Shown in pieces: positions 30,833-41,431 of a DNA stretch of 64,000 nt. The notes beneath the pieces are model-generated. The model was given only the letters and a program-made list of their open reading frames with translations, was not told the DNA's origin and did not search any database. Both the position numbers and the translations under genes were made by a program. The DNA is taken from NCBI GenBank assembly GCA_030680575.1, contig JAUXVI010000053.1, positions 1 through 64,000 on the forward strand, given 5' to 3'. Position 1 is the stretch's first letter, and every line of letters starts with the position of its first letter. Source of the DNA: Hylemonella sp. Its GTDB lineage: Bacteria > Pseudomonadota > Gammaproteobacteria > Burkholderiales > Burkholderiaceae_C.

Positions 30833-33190
30833 TTACTGAAGGAATCCCATGCTGCGCGCCTCGCGTACTTCCGGCTTGATGCGATGCTCAGCCTCCAGTT
30901 GCGCCAGGAACTCAGGCATGTCCATCTCCGTGCCAAGAATGAGCGCCTGGCGTCGCACCGCTGCGAAATCCCCCAGGCACAGCTGGTCGAGCAGTGCCAA
31001 ACGGCCTCGCACCTCTGCTGTCAGCCGCGCCGAGTCGCCCGCCAGCGCCTCCGCCACAAACATGGCTTCACGCTGGGCCAGCGTCAGCGGCTTGAACCGG
31101 ATCTTGAACGTGAACCGCCGCAAGGCGGCCTGGTCGATGCGGTCCAGCAAGTTGGTCGTGCAGATGAAAATGCCGTTGAACCGCTCCATGCCTTGCAGCA
31201 TTTCGTTGACCTCCGTCACCTCGTAGGTACGCTGGGCACCGCGCCGGTCCTGCAGGAAGCTGTCGGCTTCATCGAGCAGCAACAGGGCGTTTTCGCTCTC
31301 CGCCTCGGCAAACATGGCGGCCATGTTCTGCTCGGTCTCGCCAATGAACTTGCTCATGATGTCGCTGGCCTGCCGAATCAGCAGGGGGCAGCCCAGCACG
31401 CTGGCGATGTGTTCAGCCAGTGCTGTCTTGCCGGTTCCCGGCGGGCCGTAAAAGCACAAGGAGCCATGTCCGCGCGCCTGCAGGGCCTGCACCATGCGCG
31501 TCATCTCATAGCGGCTCTCCAGATTGAGGAGGTCGAGCTGGTACTGCGTCACCATGCGCCGTGCCAGGGTGGCACTGTCCCGGTTACCCAAGGCCTGATC
31601 GGCATTACGCAACTGCCGCTCGATCAGCGACTCCATGCGGCGCGCCTCGGTATCGGCCATCTCCACCGCCTTCACCATCTTTTCCGGTGCCACGTCACCG
31701 ACCAACCCCGCAAAGCGTACTGCCGTTCTGATCTGCGCCGGTGTCAGCCCCTTGCGCGCCGTCAACTTGGCCACAAAAGCCTCCGATACAGGCACCCCTT
31801 CCAGCGTCTTGCGGACCAGCCCCTCGCGCGCACCTGGCGCCGGTGACTTGAGTTCGAGGTGGTAGGCAAAGCGGCGGCGGAAAGCCGGGTCGATCTGCTC
31901 GATGCGGTTGGTCACCCAGATGGTGGGCACCGGATTGGATTCCAGTATCTGGTTGACCCAGGCCTTGCCGCTGACGCTGCCGCTGGCCGGTACCGCCACC
32001 TGCTCGGCACGCGCCAGCAACTGGGCCGCTTCGGTAGAGATCGGGGGGAACACATCCTCCACCTCATCGAACAGCAACGCCGCCTGGGCGCTGCCCTTGA
32101 GAAAAACCTGGGCAATCTGCAGCGAACGATAGCGGTCGCGCCCGCTCAGAGAGTTGCCGTCACGATCGGCGTATTCAACTTCGAAGAGATCCAGACCCGC
32201 CGCCTGCGCCACCACCTTCGCCAACTCGGTCTTGCCGGTGCCCGGCGGACCATACAGCAGCACATTGACACCGGCCTCCTTGCGCATCACGGCATGACGC
32301 AGCAGGGCGCACAGCATCTGCGCGTCGTCCTCGACAAAAGCAAAGTCGCTCATGGCCAGGTGACTCCTGGCCGAGGGCCGGGTGAACACGGCCATCAGCT
32401 CGGACTGGTCGCGGTACTGTCGCATCAATACCGGCGGCAGTTTTTCACTGACTTTCATCAGATCCGCCAGATCGGTGATGTTGTGCTCGGAAATCAGGTT
32501 GTCCACCAGGCCAATGCGCTCCAGGCGTGAACCGGCGCGTAGCGCCTCTCCGACCTCGGTCGGGTTCACGCCGGCCACCTCGGCAATCACGGCGTAGGCC
32601 TCGGGCGCATTGTTGACCTTGAACTCCACCAGCACGCTGCGCAGTTCACGCTGGTAGCGCGCCAACGTGCCGTACAACAGCAGGGCCCGCTCCGCCTGAT
32701 TCAACTGCAGCAAGCTGGCCAGGGCATCGATATTTTTCTCCACCAACGTCGACTGCTTTTTCAATGTCTGTGCCAGCCAGTCACGCGTCACGGCCAGGAC
32801 GGTCAGCAAGTCTTTGGGCTGGTCTTTGGCGTACTCGTCAAGGTAGAAAAAGAGGGTGCCTTCCTCGTACGGACCGCGCCAATCGCCGAAACGGGCCAGG
32901 AATTCACGGTCATTCAAGGACTCCTGGCCATGCCACAACTCGTTGCCTGCGCAGCGGCGCGTCAGAAACTCGCGCAGGCGCTGCAGTACGGATGCGGGCC
33001 ACACCAGATGTCGCCCGGCCAGTGACACCACGCCCGCCAAGTCGCGCCGGGCATTGAACCCGCCCCCTGTACGCGCAGCCAGCGTCAGGATGAAATGCGA
33101 ACACATCAGGTCCAACACCGGTGCTTGCCCGAGCCCCGGTGAAACGAGGACCTGTCCATTCGCCCTCTCGGCTACCAAACGCTTGACCAT
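30833..33190 (-). CDS. double-module AAA+ ATPase
   Basis: A 785-residue cytoplasmic protein from the ATG at 33190, with GGAGGCG upstream. The N-terminal ~270 residues are helical and unassigned. Two AAA+ modules follow. The first has LLYGPPGTGKTELAKVV (~320) with Walker B AALLFDEVEDVF. The second has LCFYGPPGTGKTALAEHI (~590) with Walker B ALLLLDEADSFLQDR, then IFICTTNLLDRIDQAALRRF, a sensor and arginine-finger region. Second-module features resemble the FtsH/SpoVK/Cdc48-like clade. Such proteins unfold or remodel other proteins, but no target is suggested by the neighbours. No protease domain is present. It stands alone, divergent from a thioesterase gene. Confidence 0.78.
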   Translation of the reverse strand: MVKRLVAERANGQVLVSPGLGQAPVLDLMCSHFILTLAARTGGGFNARRDLAGVVSLAGRHLVWPASVLQRLREFLTRRCAGNELWHGQESLNDREFLARFGDWRGPYEEGTLFFYLDEYAKDQPKDLLTVLAVTRDWLAQTLKKQSTLVEKNIDALASLLQLNQAERALLLYGTLARYQRELRSVLVEFKVNNAPEAYAVIAEVAGVNPTEVGEALRAGSRLERIGLVDNLISEHNITDLADLMKVSEKLPPVLMRQYRDQSELMAVFTRPSARSHLAMSDFAFVEDDAQMLCALLRHAVMRKEAGVNVLLYGPPGTGKTELAKVVAQAAGLDLFEVEYADRDGNSLSGRDRYRSLQIAQVFLKGSAQAALLFDEVEDVFPPISTEAAQLLARAEQVAVPASGSVSGKAWVNQILESNPVPTIWVTNRIEQIDPAFRRRFAYHLELKSPAPGAREGLVRKTLEGVPVSEAFVAKLTARKGLTPAQIRTAVRFAGLVGDVAPEKMVKAVEMADTEARRMESLIERQLRNADQALGNRDSATLARRMVTQYQLDLLNLESRYEMTRMVQALQARGHGSLCFYGPPGTGKTALAEHIASVLGCPLLIRQASDIMSKFIGETEQNMAAMFAEAESENALLLLDEADSFLQDRRGAQRTYEVTEVNEMLQGMERFNGIFICTTNLLDRIDQAALRRFTFKIRFKPLTLAQREAMFVAEALAGDSARLTAEVRGRLALLDQLCLGDFAAVRRQALILGTEMDMPEFLAQLEAEHRIKPEVREARSMGFLQ

Positions 33191-33358
33191 CAAACGCCTC
33201 CAGCACGGATATCTGTGTGAGCCACGATAACCCAGTCTGCGCCGCGAGGGAAGTCTTTCCCTCAAAAGCTCGCCGGCTGACGAAAACCCGATTGACGATC
33301 ACCCTCGGCTCGGTCAGGCTCACGGTCAGACACTTGGCCTTTTTTATTTGGAGACCCC

Positions 33359-33763
33359 ATGGATACCCGGCAACTGCAGACCGCGCTGACTGACTATTTC
33401 GCACCTTGGATCCAGGCACTGCATCTTGAAGTCGTGTCCAGCGATGCCACCCAGGTCACGTTGCGTCTGCCGCACAGCGATGCCTTGGCGCGCACTGGCG
33501 GCATGGTGTGCGGCCAGGCCATGATGGCCGCCGCCGATACGGCCATGGCCTTGGCCGTTTTCAGCCACTTCGGACAATTCCGCCCCTGCACCACGGTGCA
33601 GATGAACAGCAGCTTTCTCAAGCCCCTGTCGGGCCAGGATGGTCTGGTTGAGGCCCGACTGTTGCGGGTTGGCAAGTCGCTGGCCTTCGGTGAAATCGAT
33701 ATCCGTAGCGTCTCAGACAACAAAAGTGTTTGCCGCGCTTCGACCACTTACGCGCTGCTCTAG
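33359..33763 (+). CDS. PaaI-family hotdog thioesterase
   Basis: A 134-residue hotdog-fold enzyme expected to hydrolyse acyl-CoA thioesters. GGMVCGQAMMAAADTAMALAV (read around residues 47-67) is the central helix with the catalytic acidic residue, as Asp in AAADTAM. TVQMNSSFLKPLSGQDGLVEARLLRVGKSLAFGEIDI gives the strands typical of the PaaI/YigI group. The substrate is not evident. The ATG at 33359 follows GGAGACC. Confidence 0.82.
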   Translation: MDTRQLQTALTDYFAPWIQALHLEVVSSDATQVTLRLPHSDALARTGGMVCGQAMMAAADTAMALAVFSHFGQFRPCTTVQMNSSFLKPLSGQDGLVEARLLRVGKSLAFGEIDIRSVSDNKSVCRASTTYALL

Positions 33764-33785
33764 TCTTGGCGGGTGCTGCGCGGCC

Positions 33786-34229
33786 TCAATTCCAGCCGAT
33801 CACATCCAGCCCTTTCTCGCTGACGCAGCGCTGCACAAAGTTGCGATAGGTACTGCTGGGCTTGTCCTGCATGGCACCACTCACGGCGCCAGCCGAACCG
33901 CCAACCGCCGCCCCGGTGGCGCCGGCACGCACCACCCCCTCCGTATTACGCCCCGTCACCAGGGCGCCGACAGCGGCTGCCACGCCAACGGTCGCCGCAC
34001 CCTGCCCGGCCCGGCGTGCCGCGGCGTTGTTTTTCTCGTCAGGTGTCAGGCCGGCCGCTTGCGCACGCCCCAGGCAGACTTCCACCTCTTGCTGCGCCCG
34101 AGCTTCCCCCATTCGCTTGAAGGTGGCATTCGGGTAGAGCACTGGCCGGGCTGAGGAACTGCCGGGACCGGTGGCCGCACAGGCCGTCAGCAACAACAGC
34201 GGAAGAAGGAATAACTTTGAAAGTTTCAT
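33786..34229 (-). CDS. glycine-zipper lipoprotein
   Basis: This 147-residue lipoprotein has a signal peptide ending LLLLTAC, so the Cys at residue 17 is probably lipidated. A helical region with VLYPNATFKRMGEARAQQEV and one Cys (VCLGRA) is followed by a glycine-rich helical hairpin (GAATVGVAAAVGALVTG and GATGAAVGGSAGAVSGAM, ~75-120). Its C-terminal STYRNFVQRCVSEKGLDVIGW is conserved in small envelope lipoproteins of this order. The function is unknown. It is convergent with the thioesterase gene. Confidence 0.75.
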   Translation of the reverse strand: MKLSKLFLLPLLLLTACAATGPGSSSARPVLYPNATFKRMGEARAQQEVEVCLGRAQAAGLTPDEKNNAAARRAGQGAATVGVAAAVGALVTGRNTEGVVRAGATGAAVGGSAGAVSGAMQDKPSSTYRNFVQRCVSEKGLDVIGWN

Positions 34230-34344
34230 GTCTGCCTAACGGTTGCGCCTCCCCCTGCGCTGACCACAGCGGAGCCTCATGTTTGTGAAAATGTAAAATC
34301 AGCTCAGTTGTTATAACTGCCGTTTTAAGCAAGAAGGAAACACC

Positions 34345-34485
34345 ATGTCTAACCCGACCCCTGCGCATGACGCCAGCCAAGCTGATCCGCTCGAGAGCGT
34401 CGTGCACTCCATTCCTGTCGTGATTCCCGTGGTCGGCGCCCTGCTGATCTTCCTGCTGGCCTTTATCGCCGTGGTCATGGCCTGA
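34345..34485 (+). CDS. 46-residue single-pass membrane peptide
   Basis: A short gene with a good ribosome site (AAGAAGGAAA, ten bases before the ATG). The peptide begins MSNPTPAHDASQADPLESV and ends with one hydrophobic helix, IPVVIPVVGALLIFLLAFIA, then VVMA and the stop. The N-terminal 20 residues are polar and acidic, so the helix probably anchors it in the inner membrane. The clean Shine-Dalgarno, proline-containing helix and biased third positions support a real gene. I recall similar uncharacterised peptides in Comamonadaceae but cannot verify that here. Confidence 0.65.
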   Translation: MSNPTPAHDASQADPLESVVHSIPVVIPVVGALLIFLLAFIAVVMA

Positions 34486-34988
34486 TCAAGCTTCCTGGGG
34501 AAACGGGCCATGTCCAGTCGCTTGCTGGTCCGTTTCTTCTGCTGCGCCCCGTCGCTCATCCACACGGTGCCGTAGCAGCGACACCCCTTTGCCGCACCTT
34601 CCACTGGCGGCTTTTCTTTCATGTTGCAGGAAATCTCATCCTCGCAACGTCTTGTGATCCCCTTTCGATCAAGTCGGACGCGTCCGTTTCACCGGCGCTG
34701 ACCGAAGCTTCTCATCGCACGAGCGATACAGCACACCTATTTCGTTGCACGCTTTCCCATCTTGGGCGCCATCCGTCCTTTTCGTTTCAAAATTTCTGAC
34801 GGCATAACTTTATGTGAGTTTTGCATAGATTTTGACTGTCATCGCGGCGTAACAAACAGGCAAGTTCATACAATGGGCCCCGCTGCGGATCAATATCGCT
34901 GCTGATTTTTTCCAAGCTGGTGCATCCAGTCCTCCAAGGCGCATGGCGTGCCGGCTTCGAAAAGATTATTCAACTAGGAGCCTCTCCC
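34486..34988. other. 503-base region between the small peptide gene and pckG
   Basis: No convincing gene is present. A minus-strand frame of about 100 codons (34311-34622) lacks a ribosome site and overlaps the small peptide gene. The last 200 bases become AT-rich (around 34785-34850), as expected for the pckG promoter and leader, but no clear -35/-10 pair stands out. The pckG ribosome site GGAG lies at 34978-34981. Confidence 0.4.
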
Positions 34989-36866
<1,878 letters not shown>

Positions 36867-36883
36867 GCCGAGCGCCAGACAAC

Positions 36884-36914
36884 AAAAAGCCACCGCTTGC
36901 GGTGGCTTTTTTTA
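36884..36914 (+). terminator. intrinsic terminator after pckG
   Basis: A nine-pair stem, AGCCACCGC-TT-GCGGTGGCT (36888-36907), is followed by a T tract. An A tract precedes it, so it can also stop the membrane protein gene transcribed toward it from the right. Confidence 0.9.
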
Positions 36915-36940
36915 TATCGAGAACCTGAAGGCTCAGGCCA

Positions 36941-37360
36941 TCAGGCTTCCTGACGTGTGCGGGCAGCTTGCAGATCGGCCATCACGCGATCATCTTTGCG
37001 TGCCAGTTCCCACAGGCGCTCGTCAGCACGCTTGCGTGCCACGCTGCGCGACCAGCCATCCAGTGCTTTGATCGAGCGCGATGCCAAATGACGTGCCGTA
37101 CCTGCCAGCAAGGCGATCGCCGCGAAGCCCACCACCCACAGCACAACCCAACCCGCCAGCAGATGGCCGTCGGCCCACGTGTCAACCAACTGGTCAGCCA
37201 CGACAACGAGTGCCGCCACCATGGCAGCCAACAACATGGCGGCCAACCCTTTGGTGGAGTCGAAACGCTTGCGCATCTGGCCGGCAGCAGCCACGGCATT
37301 CTCAAAGCGGTCAACGCCCGGGTGATGGCTGGGGTATTCAACGTGTACAAAATTGGTCAT
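36941..37360 (-). CDS. two-helix membrane protein, hypothetical
   Basis: A 139-residue protein with two adjacent hydrophobic helices, GLAAMLLAAMVAALVVVADQ (~38-57) and LLAGWVVLWVVGFAAIALLA (~67-86), and a charged C-terminal tail (SVARKRADERLWELARKD). Both ends are likely cytoplasmic. I recognise it only as a type of conserved uncharacterised protein in this family of bacteria. The start at 37360 follows GGAGGTCC. It is divergent from a LysR gene with 123 bases between. Confidence 0.65.
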   Translation of the reverse strand: MTNFVHVEYPSHHPGVDRFENAVAAAGQMRKRFDSTKGLAAMLLAAMVAALVVVADQLVDTWADGHLLAGWVVLWVVGFAAIALLAGTARHLASRSIKALDGWSRSVARKRADERLWELARKDDRVMADLQAARTRQEA

Positions 37361-37434
37361 GATGGACCTCCTTGGCGAAACAAAATCTTTGCGATGCCGT
37401 GATATTAGGGTTATCTCTAATGTGATTCAACTTT

Positions 37435-37452
37435 ATTGTTGTGATGCACAAT
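37435..37452. promoter_or_regulatory. candidate LysR-type operator
   Basis: ATTGT-N8-ACAAT lies 32 bases upstream of the LysR start codon, in AT-rich sequence between divergent genes. The partial dyad and position suit autoregulation by a LysR protein. The evidence is weak and rests on position. Confidence 0.35.
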
Positions 37453-37483
37453 ATTCACCACAGTGATATATTGATTCCCGACC

Positions 37484-38473
37484 ATGCATCCGCTCAACTT
37501 TCGCACGCTGGATCTCAATCTGCTCCGTGTCTTCAACGAGATCATGGTTGAGCGCAGCTTGACCAAAGCCGCAAGTAAGTTATCACTTACGCAGCCAGCC
37601 GTCAGCAATGCCTTGCGCCGCCTGCGTGAAACACTTGGTGACGATTTACTGCGTCGCAGTGGCCAAGGCCTGGAACCCACCCCCCGGGCGCTGGCGCTGT
37701 GGCCCACAGTGCAGGAAGCGTTGCGCCAGTTGGAGGAGTCGTTGTCTCCCGGCAGCTTCGTTCCGGCGCAGGCCAACACCACCTTCGTGCTGGCCACCGC
37801 CGACTCCACCGCGGCAGAGCTGATTCCCGGCCTGGTGAAAGTGCTCGACCAGGATGCGCCCGGTGTCACCATCCGGGTGGTCCCCCTGACGACGCGCGAC
37901 CCGCGCCGGCTGCTGCAGGAAGAGTCGGCCGACATGGCCATCGGGTACTTTCCGGCCGTCATTGCCAGTCTGACGGCCCAGGCCGAAGCGGGTGAGGCTG
38001 TGGCGTTTCATCACCAGCGCCTCTACTACAGCAAATACGTGTGTGTGATGCGGCGTGACCATCCGCTGGCCAGTGCGCCCTTGACCCTTGAGCGTTACTG
38101 CGAAGCACGCCACCTGTTGGTGAGCTTTTCCGGCCGGCCCTACGGCTTCATCGATCAGGCCCTGGCCTCGCTCGGACGCCAGCGGCACATCGTGCTGACC
38201 GTCAACCAGTTCTTTACCGCCGGCCGGGTGGTGGCCACGTCCAACTTGCTGACGGTGCTGCCACGCCACTTCGTCAGCGTGACGGGTATTGCCGACCAGC
38301 TGGTGCTGCGTGAACTGCCCTTCGAGGTGCCCGCCATCCATGTGGATGCCCTGTGGCATCGCCGTGTGCATCACCACAGCGCCCACGAATGGCTTCGCGG
38401 CGTGGTGGCCCAACTGCCCAGCCGCGCCCACGCAGACAAACTGACGTCCAGCGTCATCGACCTGGGACAATGA
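37484..38473 (+). CDS. LysR-family transcriptional regulator
   Basis: A 329-residue LysR protein. The N-terminal winged helix is clear: LDLNLLRVFNEIMVERSLTKAASKLSLTQPAVSNALRRLRE, residues ~9-49. It is of the NodD/SyrM-like branch, which favours the FxxxMxERSLTKAA pattern. The effector domain (~95-305) shows ESADMAIGYFP and VCVMRRDHPLA. The divergent gene encodes a small membrane protein, and the gene just downstream (4-base gap) encodes a metallophosphatase. Neither suggests an effector. Confidence 0.88.
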   Translation: MHPLNFRTLDLNLLRVFNEIMVERSLTKAASKLSLTQPAVSNALRRLRETLGDDLLRRSGQGLEPTPRALALWPTVQEALRQLEESLSPGSFVPAQANTTFVLATADSTAAELIPGLVKVLDQDAPGVTIRVVPLTTRDPRRLLQEESADMAIGYFPAVIASLTAQAEAGEAVAFHHQRLYYSKYVCVMRRDHPLASAPLTLERYCEARHLLVSFSGRPYGFIDQALASLGRQRHIVLTVNQFFTAGRVVATSNLLTVLPRHFVSVTGIADQLVLRELPFEVPAIHVDALWHRRVHHHSAHEWLRGVVAQLPSRAHADKLTSSVIDLGQ

Positions 38474-38477
38474 CGGC

Positions 38478-39374
38478 GTGAAGATCCAGCTGCTTTCTGA
38501 CCTGCACCTTGAAGCCGACCCCAGCTTCAAGCCGACGCCAGCCCCCGGCACCGATCTGCTGGTGCTGGCCGGCGACATCGGCTCCTACCAGAATGGCTCG
38601 CAATTGAGCGATCACGACTTTGGCCTGGCGCGTTTCTCGCCCCGTCACGGCTGGCCCACCCCCGTGCTGTTTGTGCCTGGCAACCATGAATACGACCGCC
38701 AGGATTTCGACCTGGCGCACGAACGCCTGCGTGAGACGTGTGCCCGGCTGGGCATCCGCCTGCTGGAACGTGAGGTCGTGACGGCCGCCGAGTTGTTGGG
38801 GCCCACGGCACCACCCGTGCGTTTTGTCGGCACGACCCTGTGGAGCGACTTCGATGCACTGAACCCGGCAGCGCAATCTGCCGGCGGCGCGCTCACCCAG
38901 GTGTTGCAGGCACGTGACAAGGCCTTTCGCGCGGCCAATTTCTACCTGCGAAAAACCGAGACCCTCCGCTCTGGGCAAGCCATGCTGGCCGAGCAGATAC
39001 GCGAGCAGGCCCTGGTCTGCCAAGCCTGGCTGCGCGACACGCTGGCCCAGCGCTTTGACGGGCAGACCGTGGTCATCACCCACTTTGCCCCCAGCCTGCA
39101 GAGCGCCGACCCACGCTACGGGCTGGCACCCGGCACCGCCGGTTTTTGCAATGCACTCGACGACCTGCTGCCGCACGCCCAGCTGTGGCTGCACGGCCAC
39201 CTGCACTGTCCGAGCGACTACACCCGGCACGGCTGCCGCGTGGTCGCCAACCCGCTGGGTTATGCTCGCAAAGGCGAACAGGCCCTGTTCAACCCGACAC
39301 TGTGCCTGGACTTGTCCAGTGATCTTTTGCGGAAATTTGACGCCGGTCATCGGCTGACCCAAGTCGCTGGATAA
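38478..39374 (+). CDS. metallophosphoesterase
   Basis: A 298-residue cytoplasmic calcineurin-like phosphoesterase starting at GTG 38478, four bases after the LysR stop. The metal ligands are all visible: DLHLE (~8-12), LAGDIGSY (~31), PGNHEYDR (~67), VVITHFAPS (~200) and WLHGHLHCP (~238). It hydrolyses phosphoesters with a two-metal centre, but the substrate (nucleotides, phospholipids or proteins) cannot be inferred. It is probably cotranscribed with the LysR gene. Confidence 0.85.
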   Translation: MKIQLLSDLHLEADPSFKPTPAPGTDLLVLAGDIGSYQNGSQLSDHDFGLARFSPRHGWPTPVLFVPGNHEYDRQDFDLAHERLRETCARLGIRLLEREVVTAAELLGPTAPPVRFVGTTLWSDFDALNPAAQSAGGALTQVLQARDKAFRAANFYLRKTETLRSGQAMLAEQIREQALVCQAWLRDTLAQRFDGQTVVITHFAPSLQSADPRYGLAPGTAGFCNALDDLLPHAQLWLHGHLHCPSDYTRHGCRVVANPLGYARKGEQALFNPTLCLDLSSDLLRKFDAGHRLTQVAG

Positions 39375-39402
39375 ACTACGCTATCGCAACGAGGAGCTGA
39401 CC

Positions 39403-39825
39403 ATGAAAATTCTTCTGGCCGTCGACGGCAGTGAATACACCAAGAAAATGCTGGCTTACCTGACAACCCATGACGAGTTGTTCACGGCCGGCAACCAGTA
39501 CACCATCTTCACCGTGCAACCGGCACTGCCGCCCCGCGCCCGCGCCGCCGTCGGCAAGGAAATCGTGGACAAATACTATTCCGAGGAAGCCGAAAAGGTG
39601 CTCGGCCCGGTGTCCAAGTTCCTGACGCGCCATGGCATCGATGCCAAGAGCGTGTGGAAAGTCGGCCATGCCGGTGAGAACATTGCCAAGATGGCCGAAT
39701 CCGGCAAGTACGATCTGCTGGTCATGGGTTCGCACGGCCACAGCGCCCTGGGCAATCTGGTGATGGGCTCGGTCGCGACCCAGGTGCTGGCGCACTGCGA
39801 AGTGCCGGTCCTGCTGGTTCGTTAA
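39403..39825 (+). CDS. universal stress protein (UspA family)
   Basis: A single Usp domain of 140 residues. It begins MKILLAVDGSEYTKKML and carries the ATP-binding loop MGSHGHSALGNLVMGSVATQV (read in two parts, G-S-H-G-H then GNLVMGS, residues ~108-128), which fits the G-2x-G-9x-G-S/T pattern of ATP-binding Usp proteins. The protein dimerises and is induced in many stresses; the precise role is unknown. The ATG follows GAGGAGCTGACC. Confidence 0.92.
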   Translation: MKILLAVDGSEYTKKMLAYLTTHDELFTAGNQYTIFTVQPALPPRARAAVGKEIVDKYYSEEAEKVLGPVSKFLTRHGIDAKSVWKVGHAGENIAKMAESGKYDLLVMGSHGHSALGNLVMGSVATQVLAHCEVPVLLVR

Positions 39826-39864
39826 GCTTGTCAACGACGCCTGCCCCAACAGGGGCGGGCCGCT

Positions 39865-40701
39865 TCAAGGACGCAGCGGCACGTCCGTGTCATCTGCGGC
39901 CAGGGTATCTCCCATCCACTGCCGCAAGTCCTGCCACATGCGCTGGATCTCGACATTGCGTGGTGTCAGCAAGGCACTCGGCAGTTCAATCGTGACCACC
40001 GGCATGCCCTTGTGCACGCCACCGTAGTTGCCCAGCGAGCCCGGAAAGATACCCACCTGGTCCAGGAACAGGCGCCCCAGACGGCTGGGCGGCTGGATCG
40101 GGCCATCAAAGTCCAGCACCCCATAAGGCGCATGGATGCTGACGATCAGGTTGGGCTGAAAACGCTGCATCTCTTCGTGCAGGAACTTCGACTCCGGCTC
40201 GCTCAACGGGGTCTTGCCCGGCCAGCGGCGCGGGTCCTTGCGTGTGCGCTTTTCCCAGTAGAACGGTGCATCACGCTCCCAGTTGGGCGTCGGGAAATTG
40301 CGGTTGAGGTCCACCCCATTGGCGTTGACACGGTGCGAGGGCCGGCTGAACAACCCGTCCGGATTGAGCGCAGGAATGAAACGCCAGTGGGTACGTTCCG
40401 GCGTCTCCTGCGCCAGCCGAATCCAATGCAAGGCCACCGACGACGAGGACAGCTCGTCGCCATGCATGCCGCCGATCACCAGCACGCGCAGGCGCGCGCC
40501 GTCGGGCCGGATGTCACGGGTATAGATCGGCCGCCCCTTGACGCTGCGGGCACTGGAGTCCTGCAGCTGGGCCTGCTCGCACAGCGCACGCTGGACATTG
40601 GGCAGACGGGCATAAAAATCGTCACATGCCCGCCCGGCATGGGCAACACCCGCCGCCAGCAAGGCGAGCGACACAGACAGCTTCTGAAGACCAAAGTGCA
40701 T
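39865..40701 (-). CDS. secreted M14-family zinc carboxypeptidase
   Basis: A 278-residue protein with a signal peptide cleaved near AGVAHA (residue ~22). The zinc site reads GGMHGDELSSS (His80, Glu83), with the third ligand in VSIHAPYG (~190). DLNRNFPTPNW (~130) gives the substrate-binding Arg-Asn pair and VVTIELPSA (~240) the catalytic Glu. This set resembles MpaA-type enzymes that act on murein peptides, but here the protein looks exported, so it may process cell-wall peptides in the periplasm. It is convergent with the Usp gene. Confidence 0.85.
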   Translation of the reverse strand: MHFGLQKLSVSLALLAAGVAHAGRACDDFYARLPNVQRALCEQAQLQDSSARSVKGRPIYTRDIRPDGARLRVLVIGGMHGDELSSSSVALHWIRLAQETPERTHWRFIPALNPDGLFSRPSHRVNANGVDLNRNFPTPNWERDAPFYWEKRTRKDPRRWPGKTPLSEPESKFLHEEMQRFQPNLIVSIHAPYGVLDFDGPIQPPSRLGRLFLDQVGIFPGSLGNYGGVHKGMPVVTIELPSALLTPRNVEIQRMWQDLRQWMGDTLAADDTDVPLRP

Positions 40702-40753
40702 GCCGCAATTTTAGGCCTCGGCCAAGCCCGGCAAATTCAGGTACATTGCCCTC

Positions 40754-41272
40754 ATGTCTTCGTCTGCTGCGGCCCTGCACGCCCGCCCCCCGAGCTTTTC
40801 TCAAACTGAATTCCGCACCGCCCTGGGCATGTTCGCCACCGGCGTGACCATCGTCACGGCACGCGCTGCCAACGGCAAACTGGTGGGCCTGACGGCCAAC
40901 TCGTTCAATTCAGTCTCATTGCATCCGCCGCTGGTGCTGTGGAGCCTGTCGCATGCCGCGGCCTCCATGGCGGTATTCAGCAGCGGCTCCCACTACGCCA
41001 TCAACATCCTGGCGGCCGACCAGCAGGAACTGGCGCGGCGCTTCGCCGCCAAGGGCGTGGATCGCTGGGCCGGGGTCGAGTTCACGGAAGGACACGGTGG
41101 CGCCCCGCTGCTGGCCGGCGCCGCCGCCACCTTCGAGTGCTTCAACCGCAGCCGTTACGACGAAGGCGACCACGTGATCTTCGTCGGCGAGGTCGAGCGC
41201 TGCGCACACCGTACCAGCGCCTCGCCGCTGCTGTACCACGGCGGCAAGTTCTACGCCGAGCATCCGTTGTGA
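40754..41272 (+). CDS. flavin reductase-like FMN-binding protein
   Basis: A 172-residue flavin reductase-fold (DIM6/NTAB, HpaC-like) protein. ALGMFATGVTIVTA (~24-37), GLTANSFNSVSLHPPLVLWSL (read as GLTANSF then SLHPPL, ~46-66) and the end LLYHGGKFY are typical. Such enzymes use NAD(P)H to supply reduced FMN or FAD to a partner monooxygenase. No oxygenase is adjacent, so it may serve a gene elsewhere. A dispersed repeat follows the stop codon. Confidence 0.88.
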   Translation: MSSSAAALHARPPSFSQTEFRTALGMFATGVTIVTARAANGKLVGLTANSFNSVSLHPPLVLWSLSHAAASMAVFSSGSHYAINILAADQQELARRFAAKGVDRWAGVEFTEGHGGAPLLAGAAATFECFNRSRYDEGDHVIFVGEVERCAHRTSASPLLYHGGKFYAEHPL

Positions 41273-41431
41273 GGTGGCACACCCCCAGGCTGCGGGCACT
41301 GCGTGTCCCTTCGCCACCCCCCTTGCAGGGGGCAACGCCAGTGGCCCGGCGAAGCCGGATCCACGGCGTTTCCCGCGTGAATCGTCTCATGCAGACATTG
41401 CTGGCTACGTAGAGCTTGGCTAAGCACTGAC
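41273..41431. repeat. intergenic multi-hairpin repeat, Comamonadaceae type
   Basis: About 120 bases of stacked palindromes. GGTGGC and GCCACC enclose a GC-rich loop, CCCCCTTGCAGGGGG is a compact hairpin, and 41334-41370 folds as AACGCC/GGCGTT, GTGG/CCAC and CCGGC/GCCGG around GAA. From memory, near-identical sequences with CCCCCAGGCTGCG, TTCGCCACC and GGCCCGGC.AAGCCGG are abundant between genes of Comamonadaceae. The remaining 40 bases are the EamA leader. Confidence 0.65.

Noticed and set aside
34311..34622. A 103-codon minus-strand frame starting MKEKPPVEGAAKGCRCYG
   Set aside because: It has no ribosome site, overlaps the better supported 46-residue gene, and its second half is antisense to that gene.
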